Shown: positions 8,216 to 20,183 of the stretch, in pieces
Numbering within the stretch: position 1 is the stretch's first letter
Layout: each line of letters opens with the position of its first letter
Assembly: GCF_904061905.1 (NCBI RefSeq)
Contig: NZ_CAJFCI010000073.1
Span: 1-64,000, forward strand
Length of the DNA: 64,000 nt
Origin: Zestomonas carbonaria
GTDB taxonomy: Bacteria > Pseudomonadota > Gammaproteobacteria > Pseudomonadales > Pseudomonadaceae
Reading direction: 5' to 3'
Made by a program: the position numbers and the translations under genes
The notes under the pieces: generated by a model
Told to the model about the DNA's origin: nothing
Databases searched by the model: none
The model's input: only the letters and a program-made list of their open reading frames with translations

Positions 8216-9373
8216 GTGAAACCCCTGTCCCGTATCGCGCTGCTGGCTGCCCTGCTGCTGGCGGCGATCAACCTGCGTCCCGGCATCACTTCGCTGGCGC
8301 CGCTGATCGAGCGGATCGCCGAAGAACTGTCCCTGAGCCGTGGCCTTATCAGCCTGACCACCGCCTTGCCGGTGCTGTGCATGGGCCTCCTGGCCCCGCT
8401 GGCCCCGCGCCTGGCGCTGCGTTTCGGCCTGGAGCGCACCATCCTCGTCTGCCTGGGTCTGATCGCCGGCGCCCTGGCGATGCGCCTGGCCGGCCACTCC
8501 AGCGCGATCCTGATCGGCAGCGCGGCGCTGGTCGGCATGGGCATCGCGGTGGCCGGGCCGTTGCTGTCCGGCTTCATCAAGCGGCACTTCGTCGGTCATG
8601 TCGGCCGCATCGTCGGCTGGTATTCCCTGGGCATGACCATCGGCGGCGCCGGCGGCGCGGTGCTGACCCTGCCGGCGACCCAGGCCCTGGGCGATGACTG
8701 GGCCTTCGGCCTGGCCTTCTGGGCATTGCCCGCGCTGCTCGCCATGATCCTCTGGCTGCGCGTGCCCAACGTCCGCGAAAGCGCCGACGAAGTCATGGGC
8801 GGTGGCCTGCCCTGGCGCGAACCGCGGGCCTGGCTGGTCACCGGTTTCTTCGCCATCCAGGCCGGCCTGTTCTACGCCCTGGCCACCTGGCTGGTGGCGC
8901 GCTATCACGAGGGTGGGCTGAGCATGCTGCGCAGCAATGCGCTGTTCAGCACCTTCATGATGGTCGGCCTGCCCAGCGCCTACGCGCTACCCTGGCTGGC
9001 GCAGCGCTTCGACAACCGCTACCAGTTGCTGATGATCTGCGGCCTGTCCTCGACCCTGTGCCTGGGGATGATCACCTTTGCGCCGGCTTTCCTGCCCGAG
9101 CTGTGGGCGGTGCTGCTGGGCTTCGGCCTGAGCGGCTCGTTCGCGCTGTCCCTGGTGCTGCCTCTATATGAGGCGGACACGCCGCTGGAGGTGAGCCGCT
9201 GGACGGCGATGATGCTGTTCGCCGGCTACTGCCTGGGCAGTTGCGCTCCGGTGCTCGCCGGGCTGGGGCGCGACCTGGCCGGGAGCTACGCGCTGCCGTT
9301 CATGGTGCTCACCACGCTGGCCCTGCTGATGAGCGTCCTGGCCTGGCGGTTGAGACCGCGCACGGGGCATTGA
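8216..9373 (+). CDS. MFS transporter, CynX/NimT-like
   Basis: A 385-aa major facilitator protein with about 12 transmembrane helices. The N-terminal AAINLRPGITSLAPLI and the GWYSLGMTIGGAGGA segment are characteristic of the CynX/YeaN (cyanate/2-nitroimidazole) subfamily. The GTG start at 8216 follows TAGGAG with ideal spacing, whereas upstream in-frame sequence reads through untranslated leader. The substrate is unknown. Confidence 0.85.
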   Translation: MKPLSRIALLAALLLAAINLRPGITSLAPLIERIAEELSLSRGLISLTTALPVLCMGLLAPLAPRLALRFGLERTILVCLGLIAGALAMRLAGHSSAILIGSAALVGMGIAVAGPLLSGFIKRHFVGHVGRIVGWYSLGMTIGGAGGAVLTLPATQALGDDWAFGLAFWALPALLAMILWLRVPNVRESADEVMGGGLPWREPRAWLVTGFFAIQAGLFYALATWLVARYHEGGLSMLRSNALFSTFMMVGLPSAYALPWLAQRFDNRYQLLMICGLSSTLCLGMITFAPAFLPELWAVLLGFGLSGSFALSLVLPLYEADTPLEVSRWTAMMLFAGYCLGSCAPVLAGLGRDLAGSYALPFMVLTTLALLMSVLAWRLRPRTGH

Positions 9374-9483
9374 GTGTTGCACTTTGTTGCCCGGAAAGCC
9401 GCGAATCACGGCCTTCGGGCGCTCGCGCCACGAGGCGGGCATATGACCGATCGGCAATTCGAGAGGATGTTTGCAATCTTAAT

Positions 9484-9493
9484 CTGGCATAAT
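9484..9493 (+). promoter_or_regulatory. Possible extended -10 promoter of the phosphate transporter gene
   Basis: CTGGCATAAT, a TGN-extended -10 box, sits about 33 bp upstream of the ATG. No good -35 hexamer is present. This is a weak prediction from sequence only. Confidence 0.35.
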
Positions 9494-9525
9494 CGCGCCC
9501 CCTTTTGACATGCTGTGAAAACCTC

Positions 9526-10998
9526 ATGTTCGATCTTCTCATCGGGCTCGATGCCTGGGTGCTGGTGAGCCTCGTGCTCGCTCTGGCTTTCGTGCTCTTC
9601 TTCGAATTCATCAACGGCTTCCATGACACCGCCAACGCGGTGGCCACAGTTATCTATACCAAGGCCATGTCCGCCTACACGGCGGTCATCCTCTCCGGCA
9701 TCTTCAACTTCCTCGGTGTATTGCTCGGCGGCGTCGGCGTGGCCTACGCCATCGTCCACCTGCTGCCGGTGGAACTGCTGATCAACGTCAACACCGGCCA
9801 CGGCCTGGCCATGGTGTTCTCGCTGCTGGCGGCGGCGATCACCTGGAACCTCGGGACTTGGTACTTCGGCATTCCGGCGTCCAGCTCGCACACCCTGATC
9901 GGCTCGATCCTCGGCGTCGGCCTGGGCAACGCATTGATCACCGACGTGTCCATGGCCGACGGGGTCAACTGGCAGAAGGCGATCGACATCGGCATTTCCC
10001 TGATCGTCTCGCCGATGGCCGGCTTCGCCGTCGCCGCGCTGCTGCTGCTGGGCCTGAAGTGGTGGCTGCCGGCCTCGAAGATGCACAACACCCCCGAGAC
10101 CCGCAAGGAGGTCAAGGGCAAGAAGCACCCGCCGTTCTGGAACCGCCTGGTGCTGGTGCTCTCGGCCATGGCGGTGAGCTTCGTGCACGGTTCCAACGAC
10201 GGCCAGAAGGGCATCGGCATGATCATGCTGGTGCTGATCGGTATCGTTCCCGGCCTGTTCGTGCTCGATCTCAACAGCACCACCTACCAGATCGAACGTA
10301 CCCGCGACGCCACCCTGCACCTCAGCCAGTTCTACCAGCGCAACAGCGACACCCTCAGCGAATACCTGGCCCTCGGCAAGAGCAATGGCAGCGAGATGCC
10401 GGCGCTGTTCCGCTGCGACCCGAAGCAGACCGAGATCACCATCGCCGCCCTGCTGGAAGACCTGCAAGGCGTCACCGACTACAACATGCTGGACTCCGAG
10501 AAGCGCATCGAGGTGCGTCGCTACCTGCTGTGCCTGGACGACACCGCGAAGAAGGTCGGCAAGCTGGACGGCCTGCCGTTCCGCGAACGCGCCGACCTCG
10601 ACAAGCTGCGAAAGGACCTGACCGGCACCACCGAATACGCGCCGTTCTGGGTGATCCTCGCCGTCGCCCTGGCCCTCGGCATCGGCACCATGATCGGTTG
10701 GAAACGCGTGGTGCTGACCGTCGGCGAGAAGATCGGCAAGCAAGGCATGACCTACGCCCAGGGCATGTCCGCGCAGATCACCGCGGCCTGCGCGATCGGC
10801 ATGGCCAACGTGTTCAGCCTGCCGGTGTCGACCACCCACGTACTGTCCTCGGGTGTCGCCGGTACCATGGTCGCCAACAAGAGCGGCCTGCAGGCCGGCA
10901 CCGTGCGCACCATCCTGATGGCCTGGGTGCTGACCCTGCCGATCTCGATGGGCCTGGCGGCAGGCATGTTCTGGATCGCCACCCGGTTCGTCGGCTGA
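9526..10998 (+). CDS. Inorganic phosphate transporter, PiT family
   Basis: A 490-aa low-affinity phosphate/metal-phosphate permease. The duplicated PHO4 signature is visible: [14 protein letters not shown] in the first half and [13 protein letters not shown] in the second. Between the halves, a soluble loop of about 120 residues (roughly 255-375) carries charged residues and two cysteines. It ends with membrane segments containing [17 protein letters not shown]. It appears monocistronic. Confidence 0.93.
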   Translation: MFDLLIGLDAWVLVSLVLALAFVLFFEFINGFHDTANAVATVIYTKAMSAYTAVILSGIFNFLGVLLGGVGVAYAIVHLLPVELLINVNTGHGLAMVFSLLAAAITWNLGTWYFGIPASSSHTLIGSILGVGLGNALITDVSMADGVNWQKAIDIGISLIVSPMAGFAVAALLLLGLKWWLPASKMHNTPETRKEVKGKKHPPFWNRLVLVLSAMAVSFVHGSNDGQKGIGMIMLVLIGIVPGLFVLDLNSTTYQIERTRDATLHLSQFYQRNSDTLSEYLALGKSNGSEMPALFRCDPKQTEITIAALLEDLQGVTDYNMLDSEKRIEVRRYLLCLDDTAKKVGKLDGLPFRERADLDKLRKDLTGTTEYAPFWVILAVALALGIGTMIGWKRVVLTVGEKIGKQGMTYAQGMSAQITAACAIGMANVFSLPVSTTHVLSSGVAGTMVANKSGLQAGTVRTILMAWVLTLPISMGLAAGMFWIATRFVG

Positions 10999-11106
10999 TG
11001 ATGGCTGGAAGCGGGAAGCAAAAAGCTTGATGGAGTAGGTGGTTTTTCCGCTGATTTACTTCCAGCTTACGGCTTCCAGCTTCCTGCCCTCGGATGGAGT
11101 GACCGC

Positions 11107-11532
11107 GTGGAGTCCGAATCCCTCGTCTATGGCTGTATCCGCGATTGGCCCTCGGCCGATCCGGAGCAGCGGCGTCTACGGCGTGCCAGCAACCGGCGTG
11201 AGCTGGACGCCCTGCCGCAGGGCGATGCCTGGCCGTTCCTCGGCCGTGAGATGTTTTCCTTCTGCGAGACGCCTGGCCAGGGGCTGTACCAGACCCAGCT
11301 CATCCACTTCGGCGCCAGCTACCTGGCGGTGGAGTACGAATGGAAGCTGTGGGTCGAACAGTTCGAGGCGCTGCTGCGGCGCCTGTATTGGGCCAGCGCG
11401 GTGGTGCACCTGGAGACCGAGCTGAACGGCACCCACACCTTCCGCTGGGAGTCGGAAAAAGGCTTCCACAGCCCGCAAGACAGCCTCCGCGTGCGTTGCG
11501 CCTGGGAGCGCGAAGGCAACCTGCACGGCTGA
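11107..11532 (+). CDS. Conserved hypothetical protein
   Basis: A 141-aa soluble, acidic protein rich in Trp and Glu (WPSADPEQRR, WPFLGREMFSFCETPGQGLYQTQLIHFGASY, TFRWESEKGF). I do not recognise a family. The GTG start at 11107 follows GGAG at about 11094. It has no signal peptide or membrane segment. Normal codon use and RBS support it as a real gene. The leader between the phosphate transporter and this gene contains a palindromic GCTGGAAGC / GCTTCCAGC pair. Confidence 0.7.
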   Translation: MESESLVYGCIRDWPSADPEQRRLRRASNRRELDALPQGDAWPFLGREMFSFCETPGQGLYQTQLIHFGASYLAVEYEWKLWVEQFEALLRRLYWASAVVHLETELNGTHTFRWESEKGFHSPQDSLRVRCAWEREGNLHG

Positions 11533-11544
11533 TCCCGCCTTTTG

Positions 11545-11660
11545 TAGGGACGTAGCCCGGATTGCATCCGGGCTACGGCAGGTGGGGATGACGCTCTTGT
11601 AGGGTGCGCCGCGCGCACCGTTCACCCGGCGGAGCGCACAGTGTTTCCTCGTCGGCTACG
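11545..11660. repeat. Palindromic repeats (GTAGCCCGGAT... and GTAGGGTGCGCC... families)
   Basis: A copy of GTAGCCCGGATTGCATCCGGGCTAC-type sequence lies near 11551-11575. It is followed by GTAGGGTGCGCC near 11600 with its inverted partner GGCGGAGCGCAC. No gene is supported from 11533 to 11917. Confidence 0.65.
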
Positions 11661-11661
11661 T

Positions 11662-11850
11662 TTGTAGGAGCGGCCCATGGCCGCGAATTGCGCGCATGGC
11701 GCGCTCCTACAGGTCGGCATCGGGGGAGTTGTTGTAGGAGCGGCCCATGGCCGCGAATCGCGCGCGTGGCGCGCTCCTACAGGTCGGCATCGGGGGAGTT
11801 GTTGTAGGAGCGGCCCATGGCCGCGAATCGCGCGCATGGCGCGCTCCTAC
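11662..11850. repeat. Tandem array, 70-bp period, of a palindromic repeat
   Basis: Three head-to-tail copies begin at 11662, 11732 and 11802. Each has a palindromic core (GTAGGAGCGGCCCATGGCC... to ...GGCGCGCTCCTAC, about 47 bp) and the linker AGGTCGGCATCGGGGGAGTT. The third copy lacks the linker. Copies differ by only one or two bases, so the array is recent. Confidence 0.9.
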
Positions 11851-11917
11851 GGGAGGCGTCGTCATATCTCCAGGCAGGGTCGTTGGGGGGGGCGTGCGCA
11901 CCGGGAGGGTGTGGCCC

Positions 11918-12148
11918 TCAATCCTCCAGCCATTCCTTCGGCACGTCGCGTTTCAGCGCCAGTTGGCACTGGCTGCTGTCCGGATCGTAGATGATCACCG
12001 CTTCGCCCTTGTCCAGCGCCCGGCGTACCCGTTCGACGCGGGTGGCCAGCGGCGTCTCGTCGCCGTTGTCGGTGCCGTCGCGGGTGACGAAGTCTTCGAT
12101 CAGGCGGGTCAGGGTTTCGGCTTCCAGCAGATGGTAGGGGATCAGCAT
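11918..12148 (-). CDS. UPF0270 (YheU) family protein
   Basis: A 76-aa soluble protein beginning MLIPYHLLEAETLTRLIEDF, containing VTRDGTD and ending KEWLED. The length and the MLIPY, EDFVTRDGTD and VIIYD motifs match UPF0270. The function is unknown. It lies downstream of the hybrid kinase on the same strand, with about 330 bp of repeat-filled DNA between. Confidence 0.9.
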   Translation of the reverse strand: MLIPYHLLEAETLTRLIEDFVTRDGTDNGDETPLATRVERVRRALDKGEAVIIYDPDSSQCQLALKRDVPKEWLED

Positions 12149-12479
12149 GGCGGTGGTCTCCGGAACAGGGCGCGGATACTAGCAGGTAGCAGAGGGTTGG
12201 GGGGCTGAGGCCCAGCCTACGGTGTGAGCGTGTAGCCGGGTGCAAGTAGATCGACTCCGCCCCTCACCCTAGCCCTCTCCCGAGGGGAGAGGGGACTGAC
12301 CCGTGCCGCAGCCAGGCCACGATGTCAGATCCAAACCTCGTCCTCCCGCTCCCGCCGGGAGAGGGTTGGGGTGAGGGAGCGCGCCATCGATTCACCTCCG
12401 AGTTGCCCCTGTAGGAGCCAGCTTGCTGGCGACCCGGACGCACGGTTTGCCCAGGTGGGCTTCAGCCCACCAAATATCG
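12149..12479. repeat. Repeat-rich intergenic stretch
   Basis: No gene is supported here. It holds a CCCTCACCCTAGCCCTCTCCC / GGGGAGAGG hairpin near 12260-12292, a second CTCTCCC-type copy near 12345-12378, TGTAGGAGCCAGCTTGCTGGC near 12410, and GGTGGGCTTCAGCCCACC near 12455. Each belongs to a palindromic family found elsewhere in the window. Confidence 0.65.
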
Positions 12480-15224
<2,745 letters not shown>

Positions 15225-15278
15225 CCCTGCACCTCAGCGGCATGTTTAGTGGCACTTTGCTCTTCTGCTCGCCGGGCT

Positions 15279-16469
15279 TCAAGTCTCCTGGTCGCGTTGC
15301 CCGACCACACTTTCGACTGGTGGGACGCGGGTCTCGCTTTCCATCTGCGCGTCGTGTTCGAGCTGGTGGCTGAAGCTTTCCAGAGAGTCCTGGGTCGCCT
15401 GCGCATCGCTGGCGAATACCGGCGGGCTGAGCAGGTAGCGCGCGAGCAGGCGGGCGAGGGCGGCCAGGCTGTCGATGTGGGTGCGTTCGTAGCCGTGGGT
15501 GGCGTCGCAGCCGAAGGCCAGCAGCGCGGTGCGGATGTCGTGGCCGGCGGTGACCGCCGACTGGGCGTCGCTGTGGTAGTAGCGGAACAGGTCGCGGCGC
15601 ACCGGGATCTCGTGCTGGGCGGCGAGCTTCAGCAGGTGTCGCGACAGGTGGTAGTCGTAGGGGCCGCCGGAGTCCTGCAAGGCGACCGTGACGGTGTGCT
15701 CGCTGGATTGCTGGCCGGCGGCGACCGGGGCGATGTCGACACCGACGAACTCGCTGACGTCCCAGGGCAGCGTCGCCGCCGCGCCGGAGCCGACCTCCTC
15801 GGTGATGGTGAAGATCGGATGACAGTCGATCAGCGGTTCCTGGCCGGAGTCCACGAGCATCTTCAGGGCGGCGAGCAGGGCGGCGACGCCGGCCTTGTCG
15901 TCCAGGTGACGGGCGCTGATGTGGCCGCTCTCGGTGAATTCCGGCAGCGGGTCGAAGGCCACGAAATCGCCCACCGAGATGCCCAGTGCCTCGCAGTCGG
16001 CGCGGGTGCTGCAATAGGCGTCGACGCGCAGCTCGACGTGGTCCCAGCTCACCGGCAGGGCGTCCACCTGGGTATTGAAGGCGTGCCCGGAGGCCAGCAG
16101 GGGGAGCACGCTGCCGCGCAATACGCCGTCATCGGTGAACAGGCTGACCCGGCTGCCCTCGGCGAAGCGGCTCGACCAGCAGCCCACCGGCGCCAGGCCG
16201 AGGCGGCCGTTGTCCTTCAGCTCGCGGACGATGGCGCCGATGGTGTCGAGGTGCGCGGACACCGCGCGGTCGGGGCTGGACTGGCGACCCTTGAGGGTGG
16301 CGCGGATGTTGCCCCGGCGGGTCAGCTCGAAGGGCACGCCGAGTTCGTCGAGGCGCTCGGCGACGTAGCGCACGATGGTGTCGGTGAAGCCGGTCGGGCT
16401 GGGGATGGCGAGCATTTCCAGCAGGACGCGCTTGAGGTAGTCGAGGTCGGGTTCGGGGTGTCGGGGCAT
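15279..16469 (-). CDS. NAGGN-system M42 family peptidase
   Basis: A 396-aa zinc aminopeptidase-like protein encoded with the N-acetylglutaminylglutamine amide genes. The metal-ligand patterns of M42/M20-type enzymes are visible: AHLDTIG, HLDDKAG, the catalytic TEEVGSGAA and a late THGYERTH. The start at 16469 follows GGAG; a longer reading would extend into a palindromic repeat. It may hydrolyse the osmolyte dipeptide, which is inferred from context only. The C-terminal tail of about 40 residues is rich in Gln and Glu. Confidence 0.88.
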   Translation of the reverse strand: MPRHPEPDLDYLKRVLLEMLAIPSPTGFTDTIVRYVAERLDELGVPFELTRRGNIRATLKGRQSSPDRAVSAHLDTIGAIVRELKDNGRLGLAPVGCWSSRFAEGSRVSLFTDDGVLRGSVLPLLASGHAFNTQVDALPVSWDHVELRVDAYCSTRADCEALGISVGDFVAFDPLPEFTESGHISARHLDDKAGVAALLAALKMLVDSGQEPLIDCHPIFTITEEVGSGAAATLPWDVSEFVGVDIAPVAAGQQSSEHTVTVALQDSGGPYDYHLSRHLLKLAAQHEIPVRRDLFRYYHSDAQSAVTAGHDIRTALLAFGCDATHGYERTHIDSLAALARLLARYLLSPPVFASDAQATQDSLESFSHQLEHDAQMESETRVPPVESVVGQRDQET

Positions 16470-16484
16470 GGAGGCTCCTGTCTT

Positions 16485-16555
16485 GCGTAGCCCGGATGCG
16501 ATCCGGGAGGACCGGTGTTGTTCCATTCCCGGATTGCATCCGGGCCAGGGTGAGG
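16485..16555. repeat. Palindromic repeat pair (GTAGCCCGGATGCGATCCGGG)
   Basis: Two copies of the CCCGGATTGCATCCGGG family, near 16489-16507 and 16531-16548, fill the gap between ngg and the peptidase gene. Confidence 0.6.
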
Positions 16556-16565
16556 GGCGGACTCG

Positions 16566-18308
16566 TCAGCCCACCCCCTGGCTCAACGGAAACAGCAGGT
16601 CGATGAACCGTTCGGCGGTCGGCTGCGGCTCGTGGTTGGCCAGGCCGGCGCGTTCGTTGGCCTCGATGAACACGTAGTCCGGCTGGTCGGGCGCCGGGAC
16701 CAGCAGGTCGACGCCGACCACCGGGATGTCCAGCGCCCGTGCGGCGGTGATCGCCGCCTCGGCCAGCGCCGGGTGGAGGATCGCGGTGACGTCCTCCAGG
16801 CTGCCGCCGGTGTGCAGGTTGGCGGTGCGCCGCACGGCCAGGCGTTCGCCGGCGGGCAGCACGCTGTCGTAGTCATGGCCGGCGACCCGCAGGGTGCGCT
16901 GGGTCTCGGCGTCCAGCGGGATGCGGCTTTCACCCCCGGTGGCGGCCTGCCGGCGGCGGCTCAGCGCCTCGATCAGCGCGCCGACGCTGTGGTGGCCGTC
17001 GCCGACGATCTCCGGCGGCCGACGCAGCGCCGCGGCGACCACTTCGAAGCCGATCACCACGATGCGCAGGTCAGCGCCGTCGTGGCAGCTTTCCAGCAGC
17101 ACCCGGCTGTCGAAGCGGCTGGCCCGCTCGATGGCGGCCTGCATTTCCTCCTCGGTGCGCAGGTCGACGGCCACTCCCTGGCCCTGTTCGCCATCCACCG
17201 GCTTGACCACCACGCGGCGGTGCTCGGCGAGGAACGCCGCGTTTTCCTCCGCCGTGCCGGCCAGCCGCTGGGCCGGCAGCTTGAGCCCGGCGCGCGCCAG
17301 GGTGCGGTGGGTGAGGCGCTTGTCCTGGCAGAGGGTCATGCTCACCGCGCTGGTCAGGTCCGACAGCGATTCCCGGCAACGCAGGCGGCGGCCGCCGTGG
17401 CTGAGGGTGAAGATGCCGCCCTCGGCGTCGTCGATCTGCACCTCGATGCCGCGCCGGCGCGCCTCGTCGATGATGATCCGCGCGTAGGGGTTGAGCTCGG
17501 CTTCCGGGCCGGGACCGAGGAACAGCACCTCGTTGATGACGTTCTTGCGCTTGACCGCGAAGGTCGGCAGTTCGCGGAAGCCGAGCTTGGCGTACAGCGC
17601 CTTGGCCTGGCGGTTGTCGTGCATCACCGAGAGGTCGAGGTAGGCGAGGCCGCGCCCCATGAAGTGCTCGACCAGATGGCGCACCAGCACCTCTCCGACG
17701 CCCGGCCGCGTGCATTGCGGATCGACCGCCAGGCACCACAGGCTGCTGCCGGCCTCGGGATCGTTGAACGCCTTGCGGTGGTCGAGGCCCATCACGCTGC
17801 CGATCACCGCGCCGCTGTCCTCGTCCTCGGCCAGCCAGTACACCGGCCCGCCTTCGGGGCGCGGGGTCAGCAGCTCCGGGTTGACCGGCAGCATGCCGCG
17901 GGCCTGGTACAGGCAGTTGATCGCCTGCCAGTCGCTGTCCTGGTGTGCGCGGCGGATGCGGAAGCCGCGGAAAGTGCGGGCCGCCGTGCGGTAGTCGCTG
18001 AACCACAGGCGCAGGGTGTCCGATGGGTCGAGGAACAGTTGTTGCGGCGCGTAGGACAGCACCTTCTGCGGCGAAGCGACGTACAGGGCGATATCACGCT
18101 CGCCGTGCTGCTCGTTGAGCAGTTCGGCGGCCAGGCTGCGCGAATCGGGGAAGGTGTGGCCGACCAGCAGGCGGCCCCAGCCGCAATGCAGGGCCACCGG
18201 TTCGTCGGGTTGCGCGGAGCCCCCTTCCGCGAAGCGGGCCTGCAGGCGGGCGTAGGAGGGCGTCTGGCCGCGCAGCAGGCGTTGGCTGATCTGATGATGG
18301 GCACGCAT
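16566..18308 (-). CDS. ngg: N-acetylglutaminylglutamine synthetase
   Basis: A 580-aa two-domain enzyme that builds N-acetylglutaminylglutamine, precursor of the osmoprotectant NAGGN. A GNAT acetyltransferase domain occupies about 90-260 (LAVDPQCTRPGVGEVLVRHL is the acetyl-CoA loop; DLSVMHDNRQAKALYAKLGF). An ATP-grasp ligase domain follows at about 290-575 (VVKPVDGEQGQGVAVDL; FIEANERAGLANHEP). The start at 18308 overlaps the asnO stop by one base (TGATG), with AGGAG upstream, showing tight coupling. Confidence 0.93.
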   Translation of the reverse strand: MRAHHQISQRLLRGQTPSYARLQARFAEGGSAQPDEPVALHCGWGRLLVGHTFPDSRSLAAELLNEQHGERDIALYVASPQKVLSYAPQQLFLDPSDTLRLWFSDYRTAARTFRGFRIRRAHQDSDWQAINCLYQARGMLPVNPELLTPRPEGGPVYWLAEDEDSGAVIGSVMGLDHRKAFNDPEAGSSLWCLAVDPQCTRPGVGEVLVRHLVEHFMGRGLAYLDLSVMHDNRQAKALYAKLGFRELPTFAVKRKNVINEVLFLGPGPEAELNPYARIIIDEARRRGIEVQIDDAEGGIFTLSHGGRRLRCRESLSDLTSAVSMTLCQDKRLTHRTLARAGLKLPAQRLAGTAEENAAFLAEHRRVVVKPVDGEQGQGVAVDLRTEEEMQAAIERASRFDSRVLLESCHDGADLRIVVIGFEVVAAALRRPPEIVGDGHHSVGALIEALSRRRQAATGGESRIPLDAETQRTLRVAGHDYDSVLPAGERLAVRRTANLHTGGSLEDVTAILHPALAEAAITAARALDIPVVGVDLLVPAPDQPDYVFIEANERAGLANHEPQPTAERFIDLLFPLSQGVG

Positions 18309-20080
18309 CAGTGGACTCCTTGTTCGCTGAGCCACAGGTTGAGGGCGGCGAGCTGCCACAGCTTGGAGCCGCGCAGCGGAGTGAGCTGGCCATGCGGGTC
18401 GCTGAGCAGGCGGTCGAGCATGGCCGGGTCGAACAACCCGCGATCCTGGCTGGGGTCGAGCAGCAGGTCGCGCACCCAGTCGAGGGTGGCGCCTTCCAGG
18501 TGCTTGAGGCCGGGCACCGGGAAGTAGCCTTTCGGACGGTCGATCACTTCGTGGGGAATGACCTGCCGGGCCGCTTCCTTGAGCACCTGCTTGCCGCCGT
18601 CAGGCAGCTTGAAGCGTGCCGGGATGCGCGCCGAAAGCTCCGCCAGGCGGTAGTCGAGGAACGGCGTGCGTGCTTCCAGGCCCCAGGCCATGGTCATGTT
18701 GTCGACCCGTTTTACCGGGTCGTCGACCAGCATCACCGTGCTGTCCAGGCGCAGCGCCTTGTCCACCGCCGCTGAGGCGCCGGGGCGGGCGAAGTGCTCG
18801 CGGACGAACTCGCCGGCGTGGTCGTCGGTGAGCCAGGCCGGCTGCACGCAGGCGGCGTAGTCGTCGTGGCCGCGGTCGAAGAAGGCCGCGCGATAGGCGG
18901 CGAAGGCATCCTCGGCGCCATCGACCTGCGGATACCAGTGATAGCCGGCGAACAGTTCGTCGGCGCCCTGGCCGCTCTGCACCACCTTGCAGTGCTTCGA
19001 GACTTCCCGCGACAGCAGGTAGAAGGCGATGCAGTCGTGGCTGACCATCGGCTCGCTCATGGCCCGGAAGGCCGCCGGCAACTGCTCGATGATCTCGCTC
19101 TCGGCGATGCGTAGCTGGTGGTGGCGGGTGGCGTAGTGGTTGGCGATCAGGTCCGAATAGCGGAACTCGTCGCCGCGCTCGCCGCCGGCATCCTGGAAGC
19201 CGATGGAGAAGGTCGACAGGTGCTCGACGCCGACCTCGCGCAGCAGGCCGACCAGCAGGCTGGAATCCACCCCGCCGGACAGCAGCACGCCGACCTCCAC
19301 CGCCGCGCGCTGGCGGATCGCCACGGCTTCGCGCAGGCTGTCGAGGGTCATGTCGCGCCAGTCTTCCAGGCCGAACTGGCGTTCGTTTTCGCGCGGGCCG
19401 TAGGTCAGTTCCCACCAGGTGTGCTGCTCGCGGCGGCCCTGGGCGTCGATGCGTATCCAGGTGGCCGGCGGCAGCTTCTCGACGCCGGCGAGAATGGTGC
19501 GCGGCGCCGGCACCACGGAGTGGAAGTTCAGGTAGAAGTTGAGCGCCACCGGGTCGAGCCGGGTGTCGATGCCGCCGCCGGCCAGCAGCGCCGGCAGGCT
19601 GGAGGCGAAGCGCAGGCGCTCGCCGGTCTGCGACAGGTACAGCGGCTTCACGCCGAGACGGTCGCGGGCGATGAACAGGGTCTGGGTGTCGCGCTCCCAG
19701 ATGGCGAAGGCGAACATGCCGTTGAGTTTCGGCAGCAGCTCGGCGCCCCAGGCGTGGTAGCCCTTGAGCAACACCTCGGTGTCGCCGTCGGAGTGGAAGC
19801 GGTAGCCGAGTTCCTGCAGTTCGGCGCGCAGCTCGGGGTAGTTGTAGATGGCGCCGTTGAAGGCCAGGGCGAGGCCGTGATCGCTGTCGATCATCGGCTG
19901 CGCCGAGGCATCGGACAACTCCATGATCTTCAGCCGGCGATGGCCCAGGGCAACCGGGCCCTGGCTGTGGAAGCCCCAGGCGTCGGGTCCGCGTGGGGCC
20001 ATGTGGTGGGTGATTTTTTCAAGAGTGGCCAGGTCGGCCGGTTGATGGTCGAAGCGTATTTCTCCAGCGATTCCGCACAT
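18308..20080 (-). CDS. asnO: N-acetylglutaminylglutamine amidotransferase (asparagine synthase-like)
   Basis: A 590-aa glutamine amidotransferase that amidates N-acetylglutaminylglutamine to NAGGN. Cys2 (MCGIAGEIRFDH) is the class II glutaminase nucleophile. The PP-loop LLSGGVDSSLLVGLL (about residue 270) marks the synthetase domain. First gene of a minus-strand operon asnO-ngg-peptidase. NAGGN accumulates under hyperosmotic stress in P. aeruginosa and relatives. The promoter should lie in 20081-20183, a short gap in which I see no clear binding site. Confidence 0.94.
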   Translation of the reverse strand: MCGIAGEIRFDHQPADLATLEKITHHMAPRGPDAWGFHSQGPVALGHRRLKIMELSDASAQPMIDSDHGLALAFNGAIYNYPELRAELQELGYRFHSDGDTEVLLKGYHAWGAELLPKLNGMFAFAIWERDTQTLFIARDRLGVKPLYLSQTGERLRFASSLPALLAGGGIDTRLDPVALNFYLNFHSVVPAPRTILAGVEKLPPATWIRIDAQGRREQHTWWELTYGPRENERQFGLEDWRDMTLDSLREAVAIRQRAAVEVGVLLSGGVDSSLLVGLLREVGVEHLSTFSIGFQDAGGERGDEFRYSDLIANHYATRHHQLRIAESEIIEQLPAAFRAMSEPMVSHDCIAFYLLSREVSKHCKVVQSGQGADELFAGYHWYPQVDGAEDAFAAYRAAFFDRGHDDYAACVQPAWLTDDHAGEFVREHFARPGASAAVDKALRLDSTVMLVDDPVKRVDNMTMAWGLEARTPFLDYRLAELSARIPARFKLPDGGKQVLKEAARQVIPHEVIDRPKGYFPVPGLKHLEGATLDWVRDLLLDPSQDRGLFDPAMLDRLLSDPHGQLTPLRGSKLWQLAALNLWLSEQGVH

Positions 20081-20183
20081 AGTTCCTTACCGGTTTTGCC
20101 GTTGGGGAGGCTGACACCATAACAGTCTCAGGTTGTTTGGGACCCCCATAAGTCGGGAACGTTTAGATCAATCCGTTATAAGT

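Noticed and set aside
11662-11850. Possible CRISPR array
   Set aside because: Repeats are palindromic REP elements, and the 'spacers' are identical to each other. No cas genes are present.
11604-11994. Short overlapping frames across the 70-bp repeat array
   Set aside because: They only translate the palindromic repeats, in several frames and on both strands.
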